Source: Streptomyces virginiae (GTDB lineage Bacteria > Actinomycetota > Actinomycetes > Streptomycetales > Streptomycetaceae). From it: a DNA stretch of 64,000 bases. A program made the translations under genes and the position numbers. The notes below the pieces were generated by a model. That model saw only the letters and a program-made list of their open reading frames with translations, made no database searches and had not been told where the DNA came from. The stretch spans positions 310,001 to 374,000 of the forward strand of contig NZ_JOAK01000001.1 in NCBI RefSeq assembly GCF_000720455.1, written 5' to 3'. Positions 17,337 through 26,042 of this stretch are shown in pieces (position 1 is the first letter of the stretch; each line of letters begins with the position of its first letter).

Positions 17337-19418
17337 GTGCGCAAGCTTCTGCCGTTCATCGGCAACCCGCATGGGAGCGGCCGTTCCGCTCTCACCTGTC
17401 GTTACCGCTGTGGCGACGCCTGCTTCCACGAGGTGCCGAACACAAGCGACAACGAGTACGCGGGCGATGTCATAGCCCGTGCCTACTCCCGCCGCTCGAT
17501 GCTGCGCTCCGCCGCGGTCGTGACGGTCGCCACCGCCGCCGGTTCCGCCGTCGCGCTCAGCGGCCCGGGGCAGACGGCCAACGCGGCCCCCGCCGCCGAG
17601 GCCTCCGGTGCCGGCAAGGGCGGTGAGGCCGCCCGCGGCCTGCGCTTCAAGGCCGTCGCGCCGAACACCGACGACAAGGTCACCATCCCCGAGGGCCACG
17701 AGCAGAACGTGGTCATCCGCTGGGGCGACCCGATCATCAAGGGCGCTCCGGGCTTCAACGCCGACAAGCAGACCGCCGCCGCGCAGGCCGGTCAGTTCGG
17801 CTACAACAACGACTTCCTGAGCCTCCTCCCGCTCGGCGGAGACTACGAGCGCCAGCAGCTGCTCGTGGCCAACCACGAGTACACGGACGAGAACCTCATG
17901 TTCAAGGCCTACGACCCGGCCAACCCGACCCGCGAGCAGGTCGAGATCGCCTGGGCCGCGCACGGCCTGTCCGTGGTCGTCGTCCAGGAGGACCACCGCA
18001 GCGGCAAGCTGACCGCGGTCTCCCGCCACCAGCTCAACCGCCGCCTGACGGCCACCAGCGAGTTCCGGATGACCGGCCCGGCCGCGGGCAGCGCCCTGCT
18101 GAAGACCTCTGTCGACCCCACCGGCACGAAGGTGCTCGGCACCCTCAACAACTGCGCCGGCGGCACCACCCCGTGGGGCACCACCCTCCACGGCGAGGAG
18201 AACTTCAACCAGTACTTCGGCAACGCCGGCCAGGTCACCGACCCCGCCCAGGCCGCCCGCCTGAAGCGCTACGGCATGACCACCGGCGCCACCGAGCGCA
18301 AGTGGGAGCGCTTCGACAAGCGCTTCGACGTGGCCCAGGAGCCCAACGAGCCGCACCGCTTCGGCTGGGTCGTCGAGCTGGACCCGTACGACCCGAACTC
18401 CGTCCCGCGCAAGCGCACCGCGCTGGGCCGCTTCAAGCACGAGGCCGCGCAGCCCCGCCTGACCGAGGACGGCCGTCCGGTCGTCTACATGGGCGACGAC
18501 GAGCGCTTCGACTACTTCTACAAGTTCGTCTCGTCGAAGCAGATGAAGAAGGGCAACTCCCGCGCGGCGAAGGAGCACAACCTCACGCTGCTGGACGAGG
18601 GCACCCTCTACGTCGCCAAGCTCACCGGTGACACCCCGGCCGCCGAGCTCGACGGCACCGGCAAGCTCCCCTCCGACGGCGAGTTCGACGGCTCCGGCGT
18701 CTGGATCAAGCTGGCCACCGGCAACGTCTCGCACGTCGAGGGCATGACCGCCGAGGAGGTGTACGTCTTCACGCGCCAGGCCGCCGACAAGGTGGGCGCC
18801 ACCAAGATGGACCGCCCCGAGGACGTCGAGCCCTCCCCGCGCACCGGCCGCGTCTACGTCGCGCTGACCAACAACACGGACCGCGGCAAGGCCGGCAAGG
18901 AGGGCGCCACCGAGGCCAACCCGCGCAACCTGAACAAGCACGGCCAGATCCTGGAGCTCGCCGAGAACTTCGACGACCCGGCCGGCGACGGCTTCGCCTG
19001 GCGGCTCTTCCTCGTCGCCGGTGACCCGGGCGACCCGGCGACCTACTTCGCGGGCTTCCCGAAGGACAAGGTCAGCCCGATCTCCTGCCCGGACAACGTG
19101 GCCTTCGACCCGCACGGCAACCTGTGGATCTCCACCGACGGCAACCAGCTCGGATCCCACGACGGCCTGTTCGGCGTCGCGACCAGCGGTGAGCGCCGCG
19201 GCGAGCTGAAGCAGTTCCTGACCGTGCCGCGCGGCGCCGAGACCTGTGGCCCGCTGATCCAGGACAAGCGCGTCCTGGTGTCCGTCCAGCACCCGGGCGA
19301 GATCGACGGCGCGTCCGTCGAGAAGCCGCAGTCGGTGTGGCCCGACGGTCCCGGCAAGATCGTCCGCCCGGCCGTCGTCTCGGTCTGGCGCAAGGACGGC
19401 AAGAACATCGGCGTCTGA
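17337..19418 (+). CDS. phoX: PhoX family phosphatase (DUF839), Tat-exported
   Basis: A 693-residue secreted alkaline phosphatase-like protein. GTG at 17337 has CGGAGG seven bases upstream. The N-terminus carries a Cys cluster (CRYRCGDACFHEVPN) and then a twin-arginine signal, SRRSMLRSAAVVTVATAAG with Arg52-Arg53, so the folded protein would leave by Tat. The rest is the DUF839 beta-propeller: VVIRWGDPII, LVANHEYTDENLM, NNCAGGTTPWGTTLHGEENFNQYF, PVVYMGDDERFDYFYKFVS, DRPEDVEPSPRTGRVYVALTNN and CPDNVAFDPHGNLWISTDGNQLG. Known members use iron and calcium to release phosphate from organic esters under phosphate limitation. The PHO-box-like repeat upstream agrees. Confidence 0.88.
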   Translation: MRKLLPFIGNPHGSGRSALTCRYRCGDACFHEVPNTSDNEYAGDVIARAYSRRSMLRSAAVVTVATAAGSAVALSGPGQTANAAPAAEASGAGKGGEAARGLRFKAVAPNTDDKVTIPEGHEQNVVIRWGDPIIKGAPGFNADKQTAAAQAGQFGYNNDFLSLLPLGGDYERQQLLVANHEYTDENLMFKAYDPANPTREQVEIAWAAHGLSVVVVQEDHRSGKLTAVSRHQLNRRLTATSEFRMTGPAAGSALLKTSVDPTGTKVLGTLNNCAGGTTPWGTTLHGEENFNQYFGNAGQVTDPAQAARLKRYGMTTGATERKWERFDKRFDVAQEPNEPHRFGWVVELDPYDPNSVPRKRTALGRFKHEAAQPRLTEDGRPVVYMGDDERFDYFYKFVSSKQMKKGNSRAAKEHNLTLLDEGTLYVAKLTGDTPAAELDGTGKLPSDGEFDGSGVWIKLATGNVSHVEGMTAEEVYVFTRQAADKVGATKMDRPEDVEPSPRTGRVYVALTNNTDRGKAGKEGATEANPRNLNKHGQILELAENFDDPAGDGFAWRLFLVAGDPGDPATYFAGFPKDKVSPISCPDNVAFDPHGNLWISTDGNQLGSHDGLFGVATSGERRGELKQFLTVPRGAETCGPLIQDKRVLVSVQHPGEIDGASVEKPQSVWPDGPGKIVRPAVVSVWRKDGKNIGV

Positions 19419-19436
19419 TCCCCTGCGCCGAGCAGA

Positions 19437-19452
19437 TGTTTCACGTGAAACA
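19437..19452. other. parS: parS centromere site (ParB binding)
   Basis: TGTTTCACGTGAAACA is a perfect 16-bp palindrome identical to the widely conserved bacterial parS sequence. It lies in the short gap between phoX and the histidine kinase gene. ParB loads here and spreads to organise the origin region. Confidence 0.93.
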
Positions 19453-19490
19453 CGGTTCGTGCGGAACGTCTGCCCGGCACGTCGACTTCC

Positions 19491-20750
19491 CTACGGCAGC
19501 CGCCCGACGGGAAGCCTGAGCGTCGTCAGCGCACCCCCGTCCGGGGCGTTGGCGAAGCTCAGCGCGATCTCCAGGACCGCCGCCTGTCCCGCCACGATCG
19601 TCAGCCCCAGTCCATGGCCCCGCCCGCGTCCGGGGTCTCCGGTACGGAAGCGCTGCGGCCCCTGCTCGATCAGTTCGGGCGGGTAACCGGGCCCGTGGTC
19701 GCGAACCGTCACCACGGGGCCCTCCACGGTCACCTCGATCGGTGGCCGGCCGTGCTTGTGGGCATTGACCAGCAGGTTCGTCAAGATCCGGTCGAGGCGC
19801 CGTCGGTCGGTGAGCACCGCCGCGTCACGGACCACCCGTACCGAGACGGCGGGCCCGGCTCCGGCGACGGCCCGTTCCACCGCCCGGCCCAGTTCCACCA
19901 GGGCGAGGTCGGCCTGCTCCACGCCCGATTCCAGCCGGGAGATCTCCAGCAGGTCCTCGGTCAGCAGGTGCAGGGCCTTCAGCCGGTCGTTGATCATCTC
20001 CTTGGGGCGGCCCTCCGGCAGCAGCGCCGCCGCGGCCAGCGACCCGGTGAGGGGGGTGCGCAGCTCGTGCGCCACGTCCGCCGTGAAGCGTTTCTCGGCC
20101 TCCAGCCGTTCCTGCAGCGACCCGGCCATCAAGTCCAGTGCCTGCGCCACGTCCCGTACCTCGTCCCGGTCCCGGGAGCGGCGGCCCTGCCGCCGCTCGT
20201 CCGCGCGGGAGGGGAAACCCACCCGGGCATCCAGGTCCCCGGCGCTGATGCGGCGGGCCACGGCGGCGGTGGTCGCGAGGCGCCGGCTGATCCGGTCGGC
20301 GAGGAAGAGGCCCGCCAGCGCCACCACACCGGCGGCCAGCAGGGCGGAGGCGAGGATCGCCGTGTCGATGTCCCGCAGCCGGTTGCGGGTGCCCTCGAAG
20401 GGGATCCAGACGGCGAGGGCCTGCTTGTCGGCGGGGGCAGCGGCCCACATGACGGGCTTGCCGTCGAACGAGCCGACCATGCTGCCGGTGTCGCCGCGGG
20501 CGACCAGGTCGCGCAGCGGGCGGGGCAGCTGGGGCGGGGCGAGGACGATGTTCACGTCGCCGTGCGTGGTGCCGTACTCGTAGTGGCTCAGGGCGTGTTC
20601 CAGAGCCGTGTCCGCGTCCTTGCGGACCTCGCCGACGATCTGCCGGGCGACGACGTTGTGCACCAGGATCCCGAGTGCGGCGGCGACCATGCAGCACACC
20701 GCCGTGGTGGTCAGCGCGATCTTCCAGCGCAGGCTGCTCAGCGCGTGCAT
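19491..20750 (-). CDS. Membrane sensor histidine kinase (orphan)
   Basis: A 419-residue kinase: TM1 about 9-30, an exported sensor region about 31-125 (SHYEYGTTHGDVNIVLAPPQLPRP..), TM2 about 128-150, HAMP, the dimerisation motif FTADVAHELRTPLTGSL (phospho-His near 225), and an ATPase domain with LLVNAHKHGRPP (N box), VRDHGPGYP and GHGLGLTIV. Its ATG at 20750 precedes the stop of the lipoprotein gene (20738), so the two overlap by 13 bases and are probably translationally coupled. No response regulator is adjacent. The pairing resembles CseA/CseC of the sigE system, but that is only an analogy. Confidence 0.88.
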   Translation of the reverse strand: MHALSSLRWKIALTTTAVCCMVAAALGILVHNVVARQIVGEVRKDADTALEHALSHYEYGTTHGDVNIVLAPPQLPRPLRDLVARGDTGSMVGSFDGKPVMWAAAPADKQALAVWIPFEGTRNRLRDIDTAILASALLAAGVVALAGLFLADRISRRLATTAAVARRISAGDLDARVGFPSRADERRQGRRSRDRDEVRDVAQALDLMAGSLQERLEAEKRFTADVAHELRTPLTGSLAAAALLPEGRPKEMINDRLKALHLLTEDLLEISRLESGVEQADLALVELGRAVERAVAGAGPAVSVRVVRDAAVLTDRRRLDRILTNLLVNAHKHGRPPIEVTVEGPVVTVRDHGPGYPPELIEQGPQRFRTGDPGRGRGHGLGLTIVAGQAAVLEIALSFANAPDGGALTTLRLPVGRLP

Positions 20751-21439
20751 CGCCGCGCGTCCGGGCTGAGCGGGACGCCGGTGAGGGACGCGCAGTCGTC
20801 GAGCGTGAGCTGGCTGAGGTTCATGATCCCGGCCTTGGGGTCCCACACGTAGTCGGAGACGGCGAAGTAGGCGGGGTTCGAGGTCGGTTCGCGGACGGCC
20901 AGGTGTTCCGCGGCCACCTCCACGCCCTCCAGCACCGCCCGCCGGGACAGGATCCGGGCGATCCGCCCGTCGTCCTGCACGGTGTAGACGCGCAACTCGC
21001 TGAGCCGGCCGTCGAGGTCCAGGGCGGTGATCAGCTCCTCCCTGCCGTTGCCCGTCAGGTCGTGGAAGACCGCGGGGCGCACCGGGCAGTCGGGGCCGCC
21101 GTCCTCGGCCCGTGTGCAGAGCGCCATCCGCTGGACGGCCCGGGGGTCGACGAGCCGGCCCGTACCGCTGTCCTGTTCCGTGGCGGAGGTGACGTCGGCG
21201 CGTACGACGTTCACCGGGTTCACGCCGCGCAGGCGCAGGTCGGGCACCTTGGGCAGGCCCGGGACGACGGCGGCCGTGCCCGGCTTCTGAGCCGCGTCGG
21301 GCGGGTCGGGGCGGATGTCCTTCCACAGGCTCTGAGGGGCGTGCACCGTGCCGAGGTCGCCCTCGCTCTGGAGCCCTTCCACGTCGGCGCACCCCGCCAG
21401 GGCCAGGGCGAGGGCCAGGACGGCCGGGGCGCGGTACAT
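20738..21439 (-). CDS. Lipoprotein coupled to the histidine kinase
   Basis: A 233-residue secreted lipoprotein. MYRAPAVLALALALAGCADVEG has a hydrophobic segment and a lipobox LAGC. The mature part has an integrin-like calcium motif (DLTGNGREELITALDLDGRLSELRVY, resembling VCBS/FG-GAP repeats) and two to three Cys residues likely bonded (LCTRAEDGGPDCP). The 13-base overlap with the kinase gene suggests joint production; the lipoprotein may tune the sensor at the outer face of the membrane, as CseA does for CseC (inference). Start chosen by signal peptide; longer frames would bury it. Confidence 0.8.
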   Translation of the reverse strand: MYRAPAVLALALALAGCADVEGLQSEGDLGTVHAPQSLWKDIRPDPPDAAQKPGTAAVVPGLPKVPDLRLRGVNPVNVVRADVTSATEQDSGTGRLVDPRAVQRMALCTRAEDGGPDCPVRPAVFHDLTGNGREELITALDLDGRLSELRVYTVQDDGRIARILSRRAVLEGVEVAAEHLAVREPTSNPAYFAVSDYVWDPKAGIMNLSQLTLDDCASLTGVPLSPDARRCTR

Positions 21440-21476
21440 GCTCCGATGCTCCCCCGTCCGGTCCGGCCCGGCCCGG

Positions 21477-23471
21477 TCAGCGCTCCGGCTGGGTGATGGC
21501 GCGGGCCGCCGCGAGTTCCTGGTGGACGGGTGCCAGGACGCCCGACTCCTCGCCCGCCGGTTCGCCCTCGACCCGTACCGGGACGGTGCTGCTGCGTACG
21601 CGGACGGCCAGCTCCCGCAGCTGGCGGGCGATCCCCGCCACCTCCTCGGCCGCCGGGGGCGGGGCGCCGTGGTTGACGCGGACCCGGGCGGCGGTGACCG
21701 CGTCCACGATCCGTTCGACGGCGACGACCAGCGGCCACCAGGCGGCGGCACGGGTGCCGGTCGGCGGCGGCTCGGTCAGCGCCCGCTGGAACTCGCTGCG
21801 GACGCCCGACAGGTCGCGGTAGAGGCGCCGCCGGGCCTGGAGGCGGCCGGTCCGCGCCGCCGCGAGCGCCGCGTCGTCCGCGGCCGGCGCGAAGGCCCGT
21901 TCCACGTAGCGGGCGGCGTCGTCCACGGTGTCGGCGAGCCGGTCCCCGATCCGGGTGTGCCAGCTCTCGGGCCACAGCAGGTACCCGGCGATCAGGGTGA
22001 TGGCGCAGCCGATCAGGCTGTCGAGCAGCCGGGGGCGGATCAGGTCGAACCCCTGGTGGTTGAGCAGGTCCGAGAGCAGCAGGATCACCGGGGTGATCGC
22101 GGCGGTCTGGAAGGCGTACCCCTTGGCGGAGAAGACCGGGATCAGCGCGCCGAGGACCATCATCACCGGCACGTCCCACCAGCCGCGCGGTACCTCGGCG
22201 AGCACGGCGGCGGCGACGACCAGCCCGATCGCGGTGCCGAGCGCGCGCAGCAGGGCCCGGGAGAACACCGAGCCGAAGTCCGGTTTCAGGACGAAGGTGA
22301 CGGTCAGCGCGACCCAGTAGGACCGCTCGATCTCGACCACCGACACGAGGGACTGGGCGAGGCCCACGCACAGCGCGAGCCGCAGTCCGTAGCGCCAGGA
22401 GGTTCCGGACATCATCATGTCGCGCACCGCCCGGCGGGCGCGCACGCGCAGCGCGGCGGGCCGTCCGAGGCGGTCGTCCACGTTGTACGGGTCCGGTTCG
22501 GCGAGGTGCACGATGGTCGCGGCGTGCCGCAGAGCCGCGTCGAGGGCCCGTTCGGCGGGGGTGCGGGCTTCGGGCAGGTCCAGTACGGGCGCCTCGGTGC
22601 GGCCCTCCTCGACGGCCGTCGCGAGCTCCCGCACGGCCGCGGGAATCTCGGGGGGCAGCGGCCGGCCGCGCAGGTGGGCGGCGGGCGCGGCCTCCACCAG
22701 CGGGATCACCACGTTGAGCTGGGAGAGCATGCGGACGAGCGACTGGCTGCGGCCGTGCACCCGGGCCCGGCGGCCCAGGATCAGGTCGTAGGCCTGGTTG
22801 AGTTCCTGGGTGACCCGGCGGCGCCGTTCGTCGTACAGGTCTCCGGGGCCGCCGGCGGCTTCCAGGGTGTCCGCCAGGGCGCGGTAGGCGGCGGCGACCG
22901 CCGCCCGTTCGGGCCGGCGGCCGCGCAGGGGCCAGCCCAGCAGGGTCAGGCCGAGGACGAAGAGTCCGCCCGCGCCCAGCAGCAGCGGGGCCGTCCACCA
23001 GGGCTGCGGCATCGGGAGCCCGGCGCCGACCACGGCGTTGAGCAGGAGCAGCAGTCCGGACACGGAGGCGACCGTGCCGATGGAGGAGATCATCCCGGAG
23101 ACGAGGGCGATGAGGGTGAGCACGCCGACGGCCACCCAGCCGTGGCCGTAGACGAGGGTGCCGAGGGTCACGCCGACGGCGCCGAAGAACTGCGGGACGG
23201 CGATGTTGAGGACGCGCATCCGGTAGGCGTCGGCGGTGTCGCCGATGACCCCGGACAGGGCTCCCATGGAGGCGAGCGCGCCGTATTCGGGCTCGTTCAG
23301 GGCGAAGCCGACGGCGAGCGGGACGGACAGCGCGACCGCCGCTCGTGCCGCGGCGGCCCAGGGGACGGGGGCGGTGGTCGGCTTCAGCCCCTGGAGCAGC
23401 CAGGCGGGCGGGGCCAGCGGGTGGTGCCGGGGGCGCCGCGACGATATGTGTTCGGTGCGTTCGGTGCTCAT
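21477..23471 (-). CDS. FUSC family inner-membrane protein
   Basis: A 664-residue protein with two membrane blocks of about six helices each (about 40-190 and 355-500) separated and followed by long soluble helical regions, the duplicated FUSC/aromatic-acid-exporter layout. The second block contains SYWVALTVTFVLKPDFGSVFSRALLRALGTAIG, the FUSC hallmark (YW..LT...V..P). Family members export aromatic acids or related toxic compounds; the substrate is unknown here. ATG at 23471 opens MSTERTEHISSRRPRH. It lies 38 bases upstream of the lipoprotein gene on the same strand and may be cotranscribed with the lipoprotein-kinase pair. Confidence 0.85.
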   Translation of the reverse strand: MSTERTEHISSRRPRHHPLAPPAWLLQGLKPTTAPVPWAAAARAAVALSVPLAVGFALNEPEYGALASMGALSGVIGDTADAYRMRVLNIAVPQFFGAVGVTLGTLVYGHGWVAVGVLTLIALVSGMISSIGTVASVSGLLLLLNAVVGAGLPMPQPWWTAPLLLGAGGLFVLGLTLLGWPLRGRRPERAAVAAAYRALADTLEAAGGPGDLYDERRRRVTQELNQAYDLILGRRARVHGRSQSLVRMLSQLNVVIPLVEAAPAAHLRGRPLPPEIPAAVRELATAVEEGRTEAPVLDLPEARTPAERALDAALRHAATIVHLAEPDPYNVDDRLGRPAALRVRARRAVRDMMMSGTSWRYGLRLALCVGLAQSLVSVVEIERSYWVALTVTFVLKPDFGSVFSRALLRALGTAIGLVVAAAVLAEVPRGWWDVPVMMVLGALIPVFSAKGYAFQTAAITPVILLLSDLLNHQGFDLIRPRLLDSLIGCAITLIAGYLLWPESWHTRIGDRLADTVDDAARYVERAFAPAADDAALAAARTGRLQARRRLYRDLSGVRSEFQRALTEPPPTGTRAAAWWPLVVAVERIVDAVTAARVRVNHGAPPPAAEEVAGIARQLRELAVRVRSSTVPVRVEGEPAGEESGVLAPVHQELAAARAITQPER

Positions 23472-23551
23472 TCCCGCTTCCGTGCCGCCGCTCGCGAATC
23501 GGTTCTTCTGGGCTCTTCTGCGTCGTTCTGCGCGTGTTGTACCTTCCGAGC

Positions 23552-24379
23552 TTATGGGGTGCGGCGCAGTCGTCCCGTCACCCATGCCGCGAGGGCGGCC
23601 GCGAGCCCGATCAGCAGCACGACCCAGGCGGTGGTGCGCAGGAACGCGGTGAGGGCGTCGTAGACCGCGCCGGCCGCGGCACGGTCGATGTCGGCGGGCA
23701 GGTCGTCCAGGGTGAGGCGGCGGCACACCTCCACCGTGAGCCAGAGCAGTGCGGCCCCGACCGCCAGGCCCAGGCCGGTGGCGATCACGGCGCGCCGCCG
23801 GCGGACGGCGACCGCGACGGCCGACACGGCCAGGAGCAGGGTCAGTACGGGGAGCCAGACGCCGGCGATCTGGAGCATGCGGAACCCCTTCCGGAGAGCG
23901 CCGAGGTTGTCGTACTCCATGACTTCCACGGACAGCCGGGTCACCGGGATGCGGTCCGCGAAGGGCACCTCGTCGGCGACGAGTTCGCTCTTGATCTGGG
24001 CCACGACGGGCGCGAGGTCGATGGTGACGGCGTTGCCGTGGCCGGTGGTGAGGGCGTCGAGGAAGGCGGCGTGGGCGGCGCGGTTGGCCGCGTCCCAGGC
24101 CGTCCGGTAGGCGGGGGTGTCGGCGAAGGAGTGCAGCGCCTCGCCGAGCAGGGCGTCCACTCCCGCCTGGAAGGGGCCCGCGTCGATCTGCCCGGTGAGG
24201 GCGCGGGCGGTGTGGGTGACGACGACCTCCTGCACGGCCGGGTTCTCGGCGAGGGGCGACATGGCGGCGGTGTAGCGGTCGGCATCGCCCAGATCGCGGT
24301 CGGCCCAGTACGCGACGGCGCTCGCGGGCACGAGGAGGGCCACGAGCACGATGAGTACCGCCGACAGGATGGTGCGCAC
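23552..24379 (-). CDS. Membrane protein with large exported domain (short paralog of the 41038-42387 gene)
   Basis: A 275-residue protein starting with GTG at 24379. One N-terminal helix (MRTILSAVLIVLVALLVPASAVAYW), an exported helical domain about 28-165 with DRDLGDADRYTAAMSPLAENPAVQEVVVTHTARALTGQID, then three helices (about 168-190, 197-218, 245-268). The pattern 'DRY..A..PLA.NPA' and the later 'ANRAAHAAFLDALTTGHG' recur in the larger membrane protein at 41038-42387, so the two are paralogs. The family is widespread in Streptomyces but has no known function. It is divergent from the Rrf2 gene. Confidence 0.75.
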   Translation of the reverse strand: MRTILSAVLIVLVALLVPASAVAYWADRDLGDADRYTAAMSPLAENPAVQEVVVTHTARALTGQIDAGPFQAGVDALLGEALHSFADTPAYRTAWDAANRAAHAAFLDALTTGHGNAVTIDLAPVVAQIKSELVADEVPFADRIPVTRLSVEVMEYDNLGALRKGFRMLQIAGVWLPVLTLLLAVSAVAVAVRRRRAVIATGLGLAVGAALLWLTVEVCRRLTLDDLPADIDRAAAGAVYDALTAFLRTTAWVVLLIGLAAALAAWVTGRLRRTP

Positions 24380-24475
24380 GTCACCAGGGAAAGCGGGGAC
24401 GGGCCGGGGCGCGAGCGGTGTTGCTGCGGGCGGGTGGTGGGTCCGGCGCCGGCGTGGGATCCTTGCGTTCCTGAT

Positions 24476-24496
24476 TCTGGATATTTAGTATCCAGA
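24476..24496. promoter_or_regulatory. Palindromic operator at the Rrf2 gene start
   Basis: TCTGGATA-TTTAG-TATCCAGA is a perfect 8-bp inverted repeat with a 5-base centre ending two bases before the Rrf2 ATG. It also contains -10-like TATTTAGTAT. The position suggests autorepression and possibly a leaderless transcript. Confidence 0.65.
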
Positions 24497-24498
24497 TT

Positions 24499-24987
24499 AT
24501 GAGGATGAGCGAGGGCGTCGAGTGGGCGCTGCACAGCTGCGTCAACCTGGCCTGGAGCGGACCGGACCGGGCGGTGTCGGCGGCGCGGCTGGCCGCGTGG
24601 CACGACCTGCCGGCGGCCTACCTCAACAAGCAGCTCCAGGCGCTGGCCCGGGCGGGCATCCTCACCTCCAGCCCCGGTCCGCGCGGCGGCTTCCGGCTCG
24701 CCCGCCCGCTCGCCTCCATCTCCCTCATGGACGTGGTCGCCGCGGTCGAGGGGCCCGAAGAGGCCTTCCGCTGCACGGAGATCCGCAGGCGGGGACCCGG
24801 CGCGGGCGACCCGGCGGCCGAGGGCGCGGACGCCGCCGACTGCGCCGTCGCGCACGCCATGACCCGGGCCGAACTGGCCTGGCGCAGGGCTCTCGCGGCC
24901 CAGAACCTCGACGAGATCCGGCAGCAGGCCGAACAGCAGGCCCCCGAGGCCGCGGGGCGGCTCCGCGCCTGGCTCGCCGCGCAATAG
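24499..24987 (+). CDS. Rrf2 family transcriptional regulator
   Basis: A 162-residue winged-helix regulator: VEWALHSCVNLAWSGPDRAVSAARLAAWHDLPAAYLNKQLQALARAGILTSSPGPRGGFRLARPLASISLMDVVAAVEGPE is a standard Rrf2 domain. Cys residues are few (FRCTEIRRRG, ADCAVAHAM), so it does not show the three-Cys Fe-S cluster motif of IscR/NsrR at the usual spacing; redox sensing by single Cys is possible. Two ATGs are available (24499, 24505); neither has a ribosome site since the palindrome abuts the start. The RidA-like gene 90 bases downstream may be its target. Confidence 0.85.
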   Translation: MRMSEGVEWALHSCVNLAWSGPDRAVSAARLAAWHDLPAAYLNKQLQALARAGILTSSPGPRGGFRLARPLASISLMDVVAAVEGPEEAFRCTEIRRRGPGAGDPAAEGADAADCAVAHAMTRAELAWRRALAAQNLDEIRQQAEQQAPEAAGRLRAWLAAQ

Positions 24988-25002
24988 CCCCCGGCACACC
25001 CC

Positions 25003-25048
25003 GACACGCAGGCACGCACGGACACGCCGGACACGCAGGCACGCACGG
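25003..25048. repeat. 19-base direct repeat between Rrf2 and RidA genes
   Basis: GACACGCAGGCACGCACGG occurs at 25003-25021 and again at 25030-25048, with related CACGGACACG units between and after. A short low-complexity tandem array in a leader region. Confidence 0.7.
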
Positions 25049-25078
25049 TACACACGGACACGGAAGCAGGAGCTCGGC

Positions 25079-25477
25079 ATGACGCGCAGCATCATCAACC
25101 CGGCAGGACTCCACACCCCGACCGAATACGGCTACAGCCACATCGTCTCCGCCCCCGGCGAACAGGTCTTCATAGCCGGCCAGTACGGCTCCGACGAGAG
25201 CGGCCACGTCGTCTCCGACGACTTCGCCGACCAGGTGGAGCGGGCCTTCGCCAACCTCCGCACCGCCCTCGCCGCCGCCGGCCTCGGCCCCGCCGACGTG
25301 GTCCGGATCGGTACCTATGTCGTCGGCCACGACGAGCGGAAGCTCCAGGTGCTCCTGGGGCACCTGCACGCCACTTGGGGCACCGAGCTTCCCGCGCAGA
25401 CCCTCATCGGGGTGGCCGCCCTGGCCCTGCCCGGGATGCTCTTCGAGATCGACGCCGTGGCGGTGCGCACGCCCTGA
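25079..25477 (+). CDS. RidA (YjgF/YER057c/UK114) family protein
   Basis: A 132-residue RidA-fold protein (IINPAGLHTPTEYGYSHIVSAPGEQVFIAGQYGSDESGHVVSDDFADQVERAFANLRTALAAAGLGPADVVRIGTYV). RidA enzymes hydrolyse reactive enamine/imine intermediates using an Arg in a 'PARS' motif. Here the equivalent reads LPAQTLIGVAALALPGMLFEIDAVAV, so the Arg is replaced by Gln. It therefore belongs to a Rid subfamily without proven deaminase activity, or uses a different substrate. It follows the Rrf2 regulator and may be controlled by it. Confidence 0.85.
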   Translation: MTRSIINPAGLHTPTEYGYSHIVSAPGEQVFIAGQYGSDESGHVVSDDFADQVERAFANLRTALAAAGLGPADVVRIGTYVVGHDERKLQVLLGHLHATWGTELPAQTLIGVAALALPGMLFEIDAVAVRTP

Positions 25478-25543
25478 CCGCTGATCCACTTGCCGGTCGG
25501 TGGCGGCGGGTGTGCCCTGGATGATGGGAGAGAGGAGCCCGTC

Positions 25544-25948
25544 ATGGCACATGCGGCACCCGCTGCCCCCCGGCAGCACCGGCAGATGGCGGACATGACC
25601 CACCTGAGCAAGGGCGCCTACGTCAGGCCACTGCTCCTCGGACTCGTCTACGGCGTCTGGTGCGCCTTCATCGAGCGCCAGGAAGGCCCGGTCACCGTGG
25701 CCAACGTCTTCTACGGGATCCTGTGCGGCGTGATCTTCGCCGGGATCATGTTCGCCCTGGCCAGGATCGGCCCGCGGATGATGCGCGAGGTCCACGCCGC
25801 CGCCTACGGAGCCTTCGGCGGCATCGCGGTGGGCTACCTGCACAGCCTCACCGACGAGTCGATCCTGAAGTCCGTCGTGATCGGCCTGGCGGTCGCCGTC
25901 GGCGTCGGGGCCACCGCCTTCTACCGCTACTACACGCACGAGGACTGA
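25544..25948 (+). CDS. Small membrane protein, unknown function
   Basis: A 134-residue protein with ATG at 25544 behind GGGAGAGAGGAG. After a polar leader with two His (RQHRQMADMTHLSKGAYVRP) come helices at about 29-45, 48-70, 83-100 and 107-125 (LLLGLVYGVWCAFI, VANVFYGILCGVIFAGIMFALA, AAYGAFGGIAVGYLHSL, SVVIGLAVAVGVGATAFYRYY). No motif of a characterised family is recognised. The unrelated 18 codons upstream of this ATG are not supported by a ribosome site. Confidence 0.7.
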   Translation: MAHAAPAAPRQHRQMADMTHLSKGAYVRPLLLGLVYGVWCAFIERQEGPVTVANVFYGILCGVIFAGIMFALARIGPRMMREVHAAAYGAFGGIAVGYLHSLTDESILKSVVIGLAVAVGVGATAFYRYYTHED

Positions 25949-26042
25949 GCGGGGCCGCACGGCCGGACGCACAGGGGTGCCGGCTCGCCCGCCCGCGGTC
26001 GGGGCGGGGGAGCCGGCGCCCCTCCATGTCTGCCGGCGGGTC

